A stretch of 16,716 bases of DNA from Anaerolineae bacterium (GTDB lineage: Bacteria > Chloroflexota > Anaerolineae > Aggregatilineales > UBA3940): the NCBI GenBank assembly GCA_016926985.1, contig JAFGNO010000147.1:1-16716 (forward strand), given 5' to 3'. Position 1 is the stretch's first letter. Each line of letters starts with the position of its first letter. Below the pieces are notes generated by a model. That model did no database searches. It was not told the DNA's origin and saw only the letters and a program-made list of their open reading frames with translations. A program made the position numbers and the translations under genes. Shown piece after piece: positions 1 through 6,649 of the stretch.

Positions 1-641
1 ATGTCTGTCAGACGACGCGGTTCTGCCTGATCGTCCTCTACAGAAATCAGGTAGACCTGTGCGTGGCGGTCGTCCAGAAAGGACGTGCCAGCCCGGTAGG
101 GAATCCGGTGCAGGGGGCGAGGATCCCAGCGCTGCTGCTCTTCGTACTCCTTCAGTTCTTTGCGCTGCTTGGCCTCAAATTTGTTGGCGGGTGGGCTGTC
201 CTTTTCGCCGGAGTCTTCCTTCCCACGCTCGGCAGCATTCACACGCCCCAGAAACGCCAGCGTTGTCCCATCTGGCGACCAGGCGGGAGAAGTGGCCCCG
301 TTTTCCAGCTTGGTCAGCTGGCGTGCCTCGCCACCTGTCCCGCCAATCGGCAGCAGGAAAATCTGCGGCTTCTCGTTCCGTGCCGATACAAAGGCAAGGG
401 TTTTCCCATCCGGCGACCAGCGTGGGGACGAATCCTTGCCGCCACGCGTGACCTGCACCGGTTTGCCGCCGTCAGTCGTCATCAGCCAGATATGGCGCTT
501 GTAGCCATTTTCTATTTTGTCCACGGTAAGATGGACATAGGCGATATAGGCGCCATCCGGACTGACACGGGGGTCCTCGACATAGGCGATCTGGTGGAGA
601 TCTTCAGCGGTTACAGGTCGTTTTTCTGTTGATGAGGTCAT
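1..641 (-). CDS. S9 family peptidase (acylaminoacyl/dipeptidyl peptidase type), N-terminal part, truncated by window edge
   Basis: The reading frame opens with ATG at 641-639 and stays open to position 1, giving about 213 visible residues. It starts MTSSTEKRPVTAEDL and then shows PD40/WD40-like beta-propeller blades, including SPRWSPDGKTLAFVSAR and SPAWSPDGTTLAFLGR, followed by a charged stretch of Lys and Glu. This is the N-terminal propeller of S9 prolyl-oligopeptidase-type serine peptidases. In that family the propeller gates access of short peptides to a C-terminal alpha/beta hydrolase domain, which lies outside the window, so the Ser-Asp-His triad cannot be checked. No signal peptide is visible, so a cytoplasmic location is inferred. 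GGAG lies 5 bases before the ATG and decides the start. It is the last gene of the minus-strand block, 72 bases after the thioredoxin-like gene. A TolB-like propeller protein without the peptidase domain is possible but less likely. Confidence 0.85.
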   Translation of the reverse strand, partial: MTSSTEKRPVTAEDLHQIAYVEDPRVSPDGAYIAYVHLTVDKIENGYKRHIWLMTTDGGKPVQVTRGGKDSSPRWSPDGKTLAFVSARNEKPQIFLLPIGGTGGEARQLTKLENGATSPAWSPDGTTLAFLGRVNAAERGKEDSGEKDSPPANKFEAKQRKELKEYEEQQRWDPRPLHRIPYRAGTSFLDDRHAQVYLISVEDDQAEPRRLTD

Positions 642-713
642 TTTTGCTCCTTCTAAACTGGTTGTCTGGGTAATGAAAAACTATTGAGCCAGTAGAATAT
701 ACCAGCAGGCCGA

Positions 714-1118
714 TCAGGTTGAGAGGCCATTGACTATATTGACCAGATCGACCTCAAGCGAACCACTGACCGGATTTTCCACAATGCGCCCCAACTCAGC
801 CCCACCTTTCTGGTCATAGATGATGAAGGTGGGTATCCGGGTGATGTTCAGGTTAGCACGCAGGTCTGGATTTGATGTGCTGTCAAACACCTCACACGAC
901 CAGCCGGGCAGGTGTTCGATAATCCGGGCCATCCGGGGAACATTTCGCACACAATCCGGGCAGCCTGCACGGCTGGGAGTGAGGATGTAGGCCGCAGGCA
1001 GCGCCTCGTGCAGCCGGGCCAGTGTCTCCAGATCGGGTTGATAGGCCTCATACGCGCTGTAGTAGGTTTCAATCTGATCAATGTATTTGTGGATGGGAAC
1101 GGTGACAGGTTTTTCCAT
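714..1118 (-). CDS. Thioredoxin-like protein with CPDC active site
   Basis: A 134-residue protein without a signal peptide. The redox motif C53-P-D-C56 sits in the context SRAGCPDCVRN, and a cis-proline typical of the thioredoxin fold is at P96 (ITRIPTFIIY). About 40 residues precede the active-site strand and form a helical N-terminus. The layout resembles the Thioredoxin_9 group more than classical WCGPC thioredoxin. A CPDC centre suggests thiol-disulfide exchange or mixed-disulfide reduction in the cytoplasm, but the partner is unknown. A purine-rich GAAAGAAG lies before the ATG. The gene follows the deacetylase gene by 37 bases and precedes the S9 peptidase by 72 bases on the same strand, so co-transcription is likely. 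Family assignment is solid; substrate is not inferable. Confidence 0.82.
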   Translation of the reverse strand: MEKPVTVPIHKYIDQIETYYSAYEAYQPDLETLARLHEALPAAYILTPSRAGCPDCVRNVPRMARIIEHLPGWSCEVFDSTSNPDLRANLNITRIPTFIIYDQKGGAELGRIVENPVSGSLEVDLVNIVNGLST

Positions 1119-1155
1119 GGGTCTTCTTTCTCAGTACGGTCATGAACGGTTCAGG

Positions 1156-2196
1156 TTATCCTATTTCATGGAGGGCAAGCAGTTGATCCAGCAGCGCGCC
1201 AACCGGGCGGGCAGCCACATCCAGCGGCCCGACCGGGTCAACCAGGTTGTCCTCGTGCAGCAGGGCATATGCTGAATTGACCATGCCATGCGACAGGACC
1301 TGCAGATCATACCCCCCCTCAAGGACAAAAACGATCCGCCCGCCACACAGTTCATCGGCCATCAGCACCACCTCACGGGACAGGTGAGCATAGCCATCCA
1401 GGTCAAGCTGCATCATTGCCAGCGGATCGGCCCAATGGGCGTCAAACCCGGCGGAGACCAGAATCAGATCAGGCTTAAAGCGGCGGGCGATGGGCCAGAG
1501 AACGGACTCATACAGCGCCTGATACCCGCTGTTCCCGACCCCGGCTGAGAGTGGCATGTTGAGGGTGGTGCCTTTAGAATCGCCAGCGCCTATATCAGTA
1601 AGCGCACCTGTGCCGGGATAGAACGGGTACTGGTGGGTAGAGACATACAGCACGCTTGGATCATCATAAAACACATCCTGTGTCCCGTTGCCATGGTGCA
1701 CATCAAAATCCACGATCATGACCCGGTTTACCGAGTCATAGGTCGCCTGGGCAAGCCGTGCAGCAACTGCCACATTGCTGAACAGGCAGAAACCCATTGC
1801 CCGGTTCGGGGTGGCGTGGTGTCCTGGCGGGCGGACCGCAGCCAGGGCATTGTCAGCTTCTCCATCCAGTACGGCGCGGACTGCACGGACCACCCCTCCC
1901 GCTGACAGGCAGGCGATCTCGTAAGAGCCGGGCACAGTGTAGGTATCCGGGTCCAGCCAGACGTTGCCTTGTTCGGAAGCCCGTTTGACAGCTTCAATAT
2001 GCCGGGGTGTGTGCACGCGCAGGAGATCATCCTGCGAAACCGGAACTGGCGAGAGCGACAGCATAGTTTCCGTCAGCTTATGCTTTTCATTTTCAAACGC
2101 CTGCCAGATCGCTTCAATTCTCCCGGCATGCTCCGGGTGGCCCGGCAGCGTGTGACGCCGGTAATCCAGGTGCGTAACATAGGCTGTAGTAGTCAT
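1156..2196 (-). CDS. Histone deacetylase family protein (AcuC/acetylpolyamine amidohydrolase type)
   Basis: A 346-residue protein of the arginase/deacetylase fold, spanning the usual family length. Family signatures are clear: RPPGHHA with the catalytic His pair H126-H127, DFDVHHGNGTQ with zinc ligands D165 and H167, AGFDAH with the third ligand D252, and LEGGYD with the transition-state Tyr Y296. The N-terminal HPEHAGR motif (about 20-26) is also typical. All catalytic residues are present, so it should be an active Zn-dependent deacetylase of acetyl-lysine, acetylpolyamine or a related amide. Bacterial relatives include AcuC, which acts on acetyl-CoA synthetase, but no acs or acuA lies here. 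Its ATG overlaps the stop of the upstream alpha/beta hydrolase in an ATGA, implying translational coupling. Family confidence is high; the substrate is unknown. Confidence 0.93.
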   Translation of the reverse strand: MTTTAYVTHLDYRRHTLPGHPEHAGRIEAIWQAFENEKHKLTETMLSLSPVPVSQDDLLRVHTPRHIEAVKRASEQGNVWLDPDTYTVPGSYEIACLSAGGVVRAVRAVLDGEADNALAAVRPPGHHATPNRAMGFCLFSNVAVAARLAQATYDSVNRVMIVDFDVHHGNGTQDVFYDDPSVLYVSTHQYPFYPGTGALTDIGAGDSKGTTLNMPLSAGVGNSGYQALYESVLWPIARRFKPDLILVSAGFDAHWADPLAMMQLDLDGYAHLSREVVLMADELCGGRIVFVLEGGYDLQVLSHGMVNSAYALLHEDNLVDPVGPLDVAARPVGALLDQLLALHEIG

Positions 2197-2960
2197 TGCC
2201 TGTCCTGCCTTTGCGACATAAAAAACCTTTGTACCTGTTCAGTAAACAGGTTGGGCAGTTCGCTGTGGGGAGAATGCCTTGCGTTGGGAATCAACCACAA
2301 TTCACTTTGACGCAGGCGGTCCGCGATATCCTGTGCGTGTTTCATGGTGGCGAATTGATCCTCAGTGCCTTGCACAACAAGGACGGGCTGCCTGATGGTA
2401 TTCAGCGCCTCTGGCAAGATAAGGGCAGCCCCAATCTCCAGGCTGTCCAGCCAGTAGGATATCCAATTATCGCATAAGGCCTGCCATTTGCTACCATGCG
2501 CGGCTTCCAGCGCCGCCTGGACGCGCGCACCGGTGGCGATTTTGTCCTTGAGCCGCCTGATGCCTTCAGCCATCTTAGGCTCGTAATAGATGTGAGCAGC
2601 TTCTACCACAATGGCACGGATCAGGTCGGGGCGGCGGGCGGCAGCCAGCAGGGCAACTGTGCCGCCATCGCTGTGCCCAATGAGCAGGACATCGCGTATG
2701 CGCAGATGGTCAAGCAGGGCACATAACTCATGGGCGTCTGCTTCCATAAAGCCGGTATCGAATGCTTCCCTTGGGTCTGACTTACCGTATCCCCAGCGAT
2801 CAACTGCCAGCGAATAGTAGCGATCTGAGAAACGCGAAACCGGGTTGTCCCAATCTGCGGATGACCCAAGTCCATGATGAAGCCAGACCAGCGGCAGGTG
2901 TTTTAGATTGCCGCGCACCGCATAGTACAGAGTATGGCCATTAACTGTGAACGTTGCCAT
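2193..2960 (-). CDS. Alpha/beta hydrolase
   Basis: A 255-residue protein with the complete alpha/beta hydrolase catalytic set: oxyanion-hole HHG at about 28-30, nucleophile elbow G-H-S97-D-G-G, acid D201 in GTEDQFA, and His H229 in NARHSPH. The WGYGKSDP stretch near 57-63 is also typical. There is no signal peptide, so it is probably cytoplasmic. Known members are esterases, lactonases, haloperoxidases and C-C hydrolases; the sequence does not choose among them. It lies 47 bases after the LppX-like lipoprotein gene and overlaps the deacetylase gene start by 4 bases, making it part of the minus-strand block. The coupling to a deacetylase could mean joint removal of acyl groups from one compound, which is inference only. 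Confidence 0.9.
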   Translation of the reverse strand: MATFTVNGHTLYYAVRGNLKHLPLVWLHHGLGSSADWDNPVSRFSDRYYSLAVDRWGYGKSDPREAFDTGFMEADAHELCALLDHLRIRDVLLIGHSDGGTVALLAAARRPDLIRAIVVEAAHIYYEPKMAEGIRRLKDKIATGARVQAALEAAHGSKWQALCDNWISYWLDSLEIGAALILPEALNTIRQPVLVVQGTEDQFATMKHAQDIADRLRQSELWLIPNARHSPHSELPNLFTEQVQRFFMSQRQDRQ

Positions 2961-3007
2961 GTTGGATCGTCAGGCCTCAGCCAGGGACGATCTCTGCTGC
3001 CGGTCAG

Positions 3008-3682
3008 TTATGGCGTGGGGATATCGACCTCTGCGCCAAAGCTGTAGAGATAAAGCAGCCACATATCGCCTGTTTCTTCAGTGACGGAAACCTGAACCAC
3101 CTCGCTGGTCTTCTGATCGACCCAGACATCTACTGTGACAGGCCCAGGAGCCACCGCGCCGCCAACCAGATTGGCGATATCCTCCCCCTTCGCGGCTGCG
3201 GTTATATGGTGAGCCTCAACACCCTCCACATCCTCTTCTCCCACCAACTCCGGGTTTTCTAACCCGCGCAGGATGGCAGGCAACCCAACCTCGTCGTCGA
3301 AGATATCAGATGCCTCAAATGCGATAACCAACTGAGTCCAATCCGGGATCATGGGCGGGAGCCGGTACAGGGCGCCGCTCTCCAGCCAGAGGATTTCCGC
3401 CTCGGCAACAAGCCCGCTGATTTCCACCCTGGCTGTGGCAAAGACATCGCCGGGGTCCCGGTAGACCCCCTCAACCGAGAGCAGTGAAGCGCCTAACTCC
3501 TCACTGAGCAATATGGGATCACCCTCGCGGTCAATGGTGAACTCCAGAGTTTCAATGGCTGCCATGGTGTCCGCCGCCTCAGCAAGTATTTCTTCGGGTG
3601 TGGCCTGTTCCTGGCGGCATCCGGCAAGTATAAGCGCAGCAATAACCAGTCCAGACAATATGACCTTCAAGCTGTTCCTCAT
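3008..3682 (-). CDS. LppX/LprAFG-like lipoprotein
   Basis: A 224-residue lipoprotein. The N-terminus MRNSLKVILSG is followed by a hydrophobic segment and a lipobox L-A-G-C ending at C22, so signal peptidase II cleavage and lipid attachment are expected. The mature part carries segments such as LEFTIDREGDP, GVYRDPGDVFATARVEIS and VTVDVWVDQKTSEVVQVSV, the strand-rich pattern of the LppX_LprAFG family. In mycobacteria that family binds lipids such as triacylated glycolipids in a hydrophobic pocket and moves them across the envelope. Here a lipid or hydrophobic-ligand carrier role is inferred from family. AAGGAGG lies 7 bases before the ATG. It follows the ArsA-like gene by 31 bases and precedes the alpha/beta hydrolase by 47. 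The family call is moderate because these proteins are poorly conserved. Confidence 0.75.
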   Translation of the reverse strand: MRNSLKVILSGLVIAALILAGCRQEQATPEEILAEAADTMAAIETLEFTIDREGDPILLSEELGASLLSVEGVYRDPGDVFATARVEISGLVAEAEILWLESGALYRLPPMIPDWTQLVIAFEASDIFDDEVGLPAILRGLENPELVGEEDVEGVEAHHITAAAKGEDIANLVGGAVAPGPVTVDVWVDQKTSEVVQVSVTEETGDMWLLYLYSFGAEVDIPTP

Positions 3683-3713
3683 GGACTTCCTCCTTCAGTG
3701 ATGGGTAATCGGA

Positions 3714-4889
3714 TCAATCCAAATCCGGTGGGGCAAAAAGAAGCGATAACGTGCCATCTTTTAATCGTGCCTCCCTGACCTCCAGGGGCCAGAGCGCGCG
3801 GGGCAGTACGATGTTCCGCCGATATGGACCAATGCTCAATGTAAGCTCATCATCCCCACGATATAAGTCAATTTTCTCCTTGTCCGCGAAGGGCAAGGGC
3901 ATGGTCAATGTGTAGGTATCATCCTCATTCTGCTTAAGTGACTGTGTTTCGCCTTCATATAACCGCGCTGCGGGGTCAGAATCACCAAAAAGCGCTGTTC
4001 CCATTTCTCTCAACAAGGGAAGCCCGCCCATTTCATGCTCAAAGAGTGGGGCAGTCAGCAGCGGCAGGGGATCAAAACACTCGTGAATCAGGTCGATATT
4101 TTTTCTCTGGGTTTCTTTCCAGGCCTGAAAGTAGGGGTCAGTCACCGTAGCGGGGATCAGGCGATTACACACAACCGCATCTACCGGGTAACCATACAGG
4201 TTCAGGGTTGTGTAGGTTCGCTGCGTCTCCTTGATGACCATCCGCTCAGCGTTGACCACCATCCGCATGGATGACACAGTCCGATCGGCAAGCATGGCGC
4301 GGACCTCGTCCAGCGTATCAAAGAGAAGCTCAACCGTCTTCAGGGTTTCCAGATCCGGGGCATTCACCCCGAATGGGCGTGCCACCGGGGAAATGAAACG
4401 GGCTGCGGTCTTGCCCAGTGGAAGGAATTTTTCTATCCACCAGCGCGCCGCGTCCGGCAAGCTGAGCAGCCGTAGCGTTTCCGCTGTTGGTGCAGCATCA
4501 ATGATCACCACGCCGTAGCGGTCATCTGCTGCGTATTCGCTCAACCACAGGAGGCTGGCCCCTTCTTCCAGTCCGGGGATGATCGCGATCTCTTCGGCAA
4601 CAATGTCCTCGGTGCCGCGCTGGGTAAAGAGGCTCACAATGAATTGCTGAAAATTACCCCAGTATTTGTCGATGGAGTACCGGACGTCAATCTCCTGCGC
4701 GTCCAGATTGCTGGCAACATTCGACGGCTCTGGACCGAGGGCCGATTGGAGCGAGTCGCCGAGAGAATGCGCCGTATCTGTACTGATAACCAGTGTGCGG
4801 TAGCCTTGCTCTGCACAGCGCAGTGCCGTGGCTGCCGCAACACTGGTCTTGCCAACTCCACCTTTACCGGTATAGACAAGAACCCTCAT
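3714..4889 (-). CDS. ArsA/Get3-type ATPase with C-terminal HSP20-like domain
   Basis: A 391-residue single-copy ArsA/TRC40 ATPase. The deviant Walker A is at 8-15 (GKGGVGKT, signature Lys at K9), switch I at about 36-46 (STDTAHSLGDS), switch II at about 131-140 (DAAPTAETLR) and the nucleotide-base loop at CNRLIP (241-246). From about 325 to 386 the chain changes to a beta-rich stretch with TYTLTMPLPFADK and IVLPRALWPLEV, matching the ArsA HSP20-like domain found at the end of bacterial ArsA homologs. The zinc-binding CxxC of eukaryotic Get3 and the As-binding Cys triad of plasmid ArsA are not evident. No arsB, arsR or arsC is nearby, so an arsenite pump role is unlikely; protein targeting or chaperoning is the better guess. 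It sits 72 bases after one lipoprotein gene and 31 before another. A GAGGG lies just upstream of the ATG. Confidence 0.9.
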   Translation of the reverse strand: MRVLVYTGKGGVGKTSVAAATALRCAEQGYRTLVISTDTAHSLGDSLQSALGPEPSNVASNLDAQEIDVRYSIDKYWGNFQQFIVSLFTQRGTEDIVAEEIAIIPGLEEGASLLWLSEYAADDRYGVVIIDAAPTAETLRLLSLPDAARWWIEKFLPLGKTAARFISPVARPFGVNAPDLETLKTVELLFDTLDEVRAMLADRTVSSMRMVVNAERMVIKETQRTYTTLNLYGYPVDAVVCNRLIPATVTDPYFQAWKETQRKNIDLIHECFDPLPLLTAPLFEHEMGGLPLLREMGTALFGDSDPAARLYEGETQSLKQNEDDTYTLTMPLPFADKEKIDLYRGDDELTLSIGPYRRNIVLPRALWPLEVREARLKDGTLSLLFAPPDLD

Positions 4890-4961
4890 ACACCCTCGAT
4901 ATTCAATGCCGAAACAACTGTGGATGGAGCATAACGAGGTTGCATAAGGTTCACTGAGCCC

Positions 4962-5585
4962 TTACTCCAGATAATCGATCATGTAATCAAATATCCAGTC
5001 GTTGAGCAGCGCACTGTATACCCGCATATACACGTCCAGGGCTTCAATATCCAGTTCATTAACTGCCGGGAAGGTCGTCTCCAGGTCCACGTCGCCGTCA
5101 TCCCGGACGGATACCTTGGTAATATCATGGTTGGTATTCAACTCATTAAAGTACTGTAACGCGGCAAAGTTTAGATTGGTTGCCCCTACCCCAAAGAAGG
5201 GCGCGTTGATAATCACCCGGCCTACCGGGTCATCATACAGATACTTGATCGTGAGGATCAGGCTGTCTTCAGCCTGGAGAATCAGCAAATCGGGCGATTC
5301 ACTAAGAATTTCCCAGCCCAGGTCAACCAGCACTTCGCCGATCTCGCCAAGCACGTATGCAGTATCTGGGCCCAGGCCGATGACATAAGGGGAAATCTCA
5401 GGACCTTCTGGTTCAGGATATGGTGTGTAGGTCGGTAGCGGTTCCGGTTCAGGGTAAGATGTATAGGTTGGTGCAGGTGTGTAGGTTGGATATGGCGTTG
5501 GCTCCTCAACCGCGCCGGTAATATTGCAGGCCAGGATTGTAAGCAGCAAAACACCAATTACCAGAACAATAGTGCGAGTCTTCAT
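4962..5585 (-). CDS. Predicted lipoprotein with Pro/Thr/Tyr-rich linker
   Basis: A 207-residue protein of unknown function. A hydrophobic N-terminus ends in a lipobox-like I-L-A-C with C20, so it is probably lipid-anchored outside the membrane. Residues about 27-62 form a low-complexity linker built from PTYTP and YPEPE units, likely extended and flexible. The rest (about 63-207) is an acidic alpha/beta domain, with GEIGEVLVDLGWEILSES and GVGATNLNFAALQYFNELN, containing no motif I recognise. The architecture (lipobox, proline linker, small globular domain) is common among Chloroflexota lipoproteins. It is the first gene of the minus-strand block, 72 bases before the ArsA-like gene and preceded by an AT-rich promoter-like region. 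The gene call is firm; function is unknown. Confidence 0.8.
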   Translation of the reverse strand: MKTRTIVLVIGVLLLTILACNITGAVEEPTPYPTYTPAPTYTSYPEPEPLPTYTPYPEPEGPEISPYVIGLGPDTAYVLGEIGEVLVDLGWEILSESPDLLILQAEDSLILTIKYLYDDPVGRVIINAPFFGVGATNLNFAALQYFNELNTNHDITKVSVRDDGDVDLETTFPAVNELDIEALDVYMRVYSALLNDWIFDYMIDYLE

Positions 5586-5634
5586 CTCTTCTACCTTTCG
5601 GACTAAAGATAATCAGCCGTTTGTCTTCATCTCC

Positions 5635-5667
5635 ATTATATATGACGAATTTACAATCAATTTACAA
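5635..5667 (-). promoter_or_regulatory. Candidate sigma70-type promoter for the minus-strand block
   Basis: On the minus strand TTGTAA (5667-5662) is followed after 17 bases by CATATA (5644-5639), overlapping a perfect TATAAT at 5640-5635. This AT-rich tract lies 50 bases upstream of the lipoprotein start at 5585 and is the only obvious promoter-like stretch for the 5585-to-1 block. It is a sequence match only. Confidence 0.45.
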
Positions 5668-5746
5668 ACTGCCAGTATTCTGTTGACAATGCCCCATTAT
5701 CTTTGAGGTGAGTTCATAAAACAAGTATGCTGGTTTGGAGGTAAAT

Positions 5747-6547
5747 ATGTTGTTTAAATCCTGGCTGGTAAAGGGAATTGGTGCGCTAACGGCGGTTGGG
5801 ATTATCGGCGCTGCCGGTGTGGTTGCGGCCCAGGGTGAGGACCCGCTGGGGCCCACCGACCGAGTCGCGCGCAGCCGCATTGCGCTGGGCATTGTCCATG
5901 AGGTGGTCGAACAAACTGGCCTGGGGGCCTGCGATGTCCTGGGCAGCCTGTCGGAGGGCAATACGCTGAACGAGGTTATTGCCGGGGCAGGTGTCGAGTC
6001 GCAGGTGGTGATTGACGGGTTGAATGCCCATCTGGCCGAGAGACTCGCGCAGGCCGTGGCAAACGGTCGGGTCACCCAGGAGCGGGCCGACCAGGCACTG
6101 GTGCGGGCAGCCGAGCGTCTGGTCGATGTATTTGAGGAGGACATGAGCGAAGGGGTACAGCAGGTTTATGAGCGGCGCTGTGGCGAAAACGCACAGCCCT
6201 CTGCCCGGCAGAAGCTCATTGCCGTCCGCGCGGTGATGCAGGCAGTGAGCGAAGAAACCGGCCTGGATAACTGCGCTATCGTCGGCGAGTTGGCAAATGG
6301 CCAGACGCTGGATGCGATAATCACCAGCGAGGGTGGGGACACACAGGCGCTGGTGGATGGGCTGATCGCCCATCTGGATGAACGACTGGCTGAAGCAATC
6401 GCAAATGGCCGCATCACACAGGAAGAGGCGGATGATATCCTGGCGAATGCCAGTGTTAAACTGGGCGAGATGATGTCTGCCGATTTCGGTGAAGACGCCC
6501 AACGGTTCTTTGATGCCCGGTGTCCCCCCGCCGGAACCGGCGCCTGA
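5747..6547 (+). CDS. Secreted protein with two tandem ~114-residue repeats, each with a conserved Cys pair
   Basis: I start at ATG 5747 because GGAGGT (5738-5743) sits 4 bases upstream; a TTG 12 bases earlier would overlap that site. The 266-residue product has an N-terminal hydrophobic segment (about 8-28) ending near VVAAQG, a likely Sec signal peptide or anchor. The mature part is two copies of one helical module, about 45-145 and 159-259. They share TGL-x2-C, a short linker with TLxxxI, DGLxAHLxERLAxAxANGR(V/I)TQExAD, and a terminal RC. Cysteines fall at C62/C145 and C176/C259, with identical 83-residue spacing within repeats and 114 between them. Repeats with ANGRITQEEAD-like segments are frequent in exported Chloroflexota proteins of unknown role. 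It stands alone with a hairpin terminator behind it. Function unknown; a structural or ligand-binding envelope role is a guess. Confidence 0.88.
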   Translation: MLFKSWLVKGIGALTAVGIIGAAGVVAAQGEDPLGPTDRVARSRIALGIVHEVVEQTGLGACDVLGSLSEGNTLNEVIAGAGVESQVVIDGLNAHLAERLAQAVANGRVTQERADQALVRAAERLVDVFEEDMSEGVQQVYERRCGENAQPSARQKLIAVRAVMQAVSEETGLDNCAIVGELANGQTLDAIITSEGGDTQALVDGLIAHLDERLAEAIANGRITQEEADDILANASVKLGEMMSADFGEDAQRFFDARCPPAGTGA

Positions 6548-6567
6548 CAAGGGGGCATACCTGTTGC

Positions 6568-6600
6568 AATCACCCGGCAGACAACCTGGCCGGGTGATTT
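6568..6600 (+). terminator. Intrinsic-terminator-like hairpin after the repeat protein gene
   Basis: AATCACCCGGC (6568-6578) pairs perfectly with GCCGGGTGATT (6589-6599), an 11-bp stem with a 10-base loop, 20 bases after the stop at 6547. Only a short, impure T tract follows, so termination may be partial. Confidence 0.6.
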
Positions 6601-6649
6601 GATTCTCCGCCGGTTTTCACACCCGCCCTCATTCGTTACAATTCTCCTC

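Noticed and set aside
3714..4889. Arsenite efflux ATPase arsA or a plasmid-partition ParA/MinD protein
   Set aside because: No ars genes, no As-binding Cys set, and the HSP20-like tail plus ArsA/Get3 switch motifs fit ArsA-family ATPases of other function better.
5683..5731. Promoter for the repeat protein gene (TTGACA at 5683, or TTGAGG-17-TATGCT at 5703-5731)
   Set aside because: TTGACA has no -10 at a proper distance, and the second pair would start transcription on top of the ribosome site, so I did not list either.
5786..6550. 254-codon open frame antisense to the repeat protein gene
   Set aside because: It is a compositional shadow: the sense frame has a ribosome site, signal peptide and internally conserved repeats.
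6599..6649. N-terminal extension of the glycosyltransferase from TTG 6599
   Set aside because: It begins within the terminator hairpin and adds no hydrophobic or family-like sequence.
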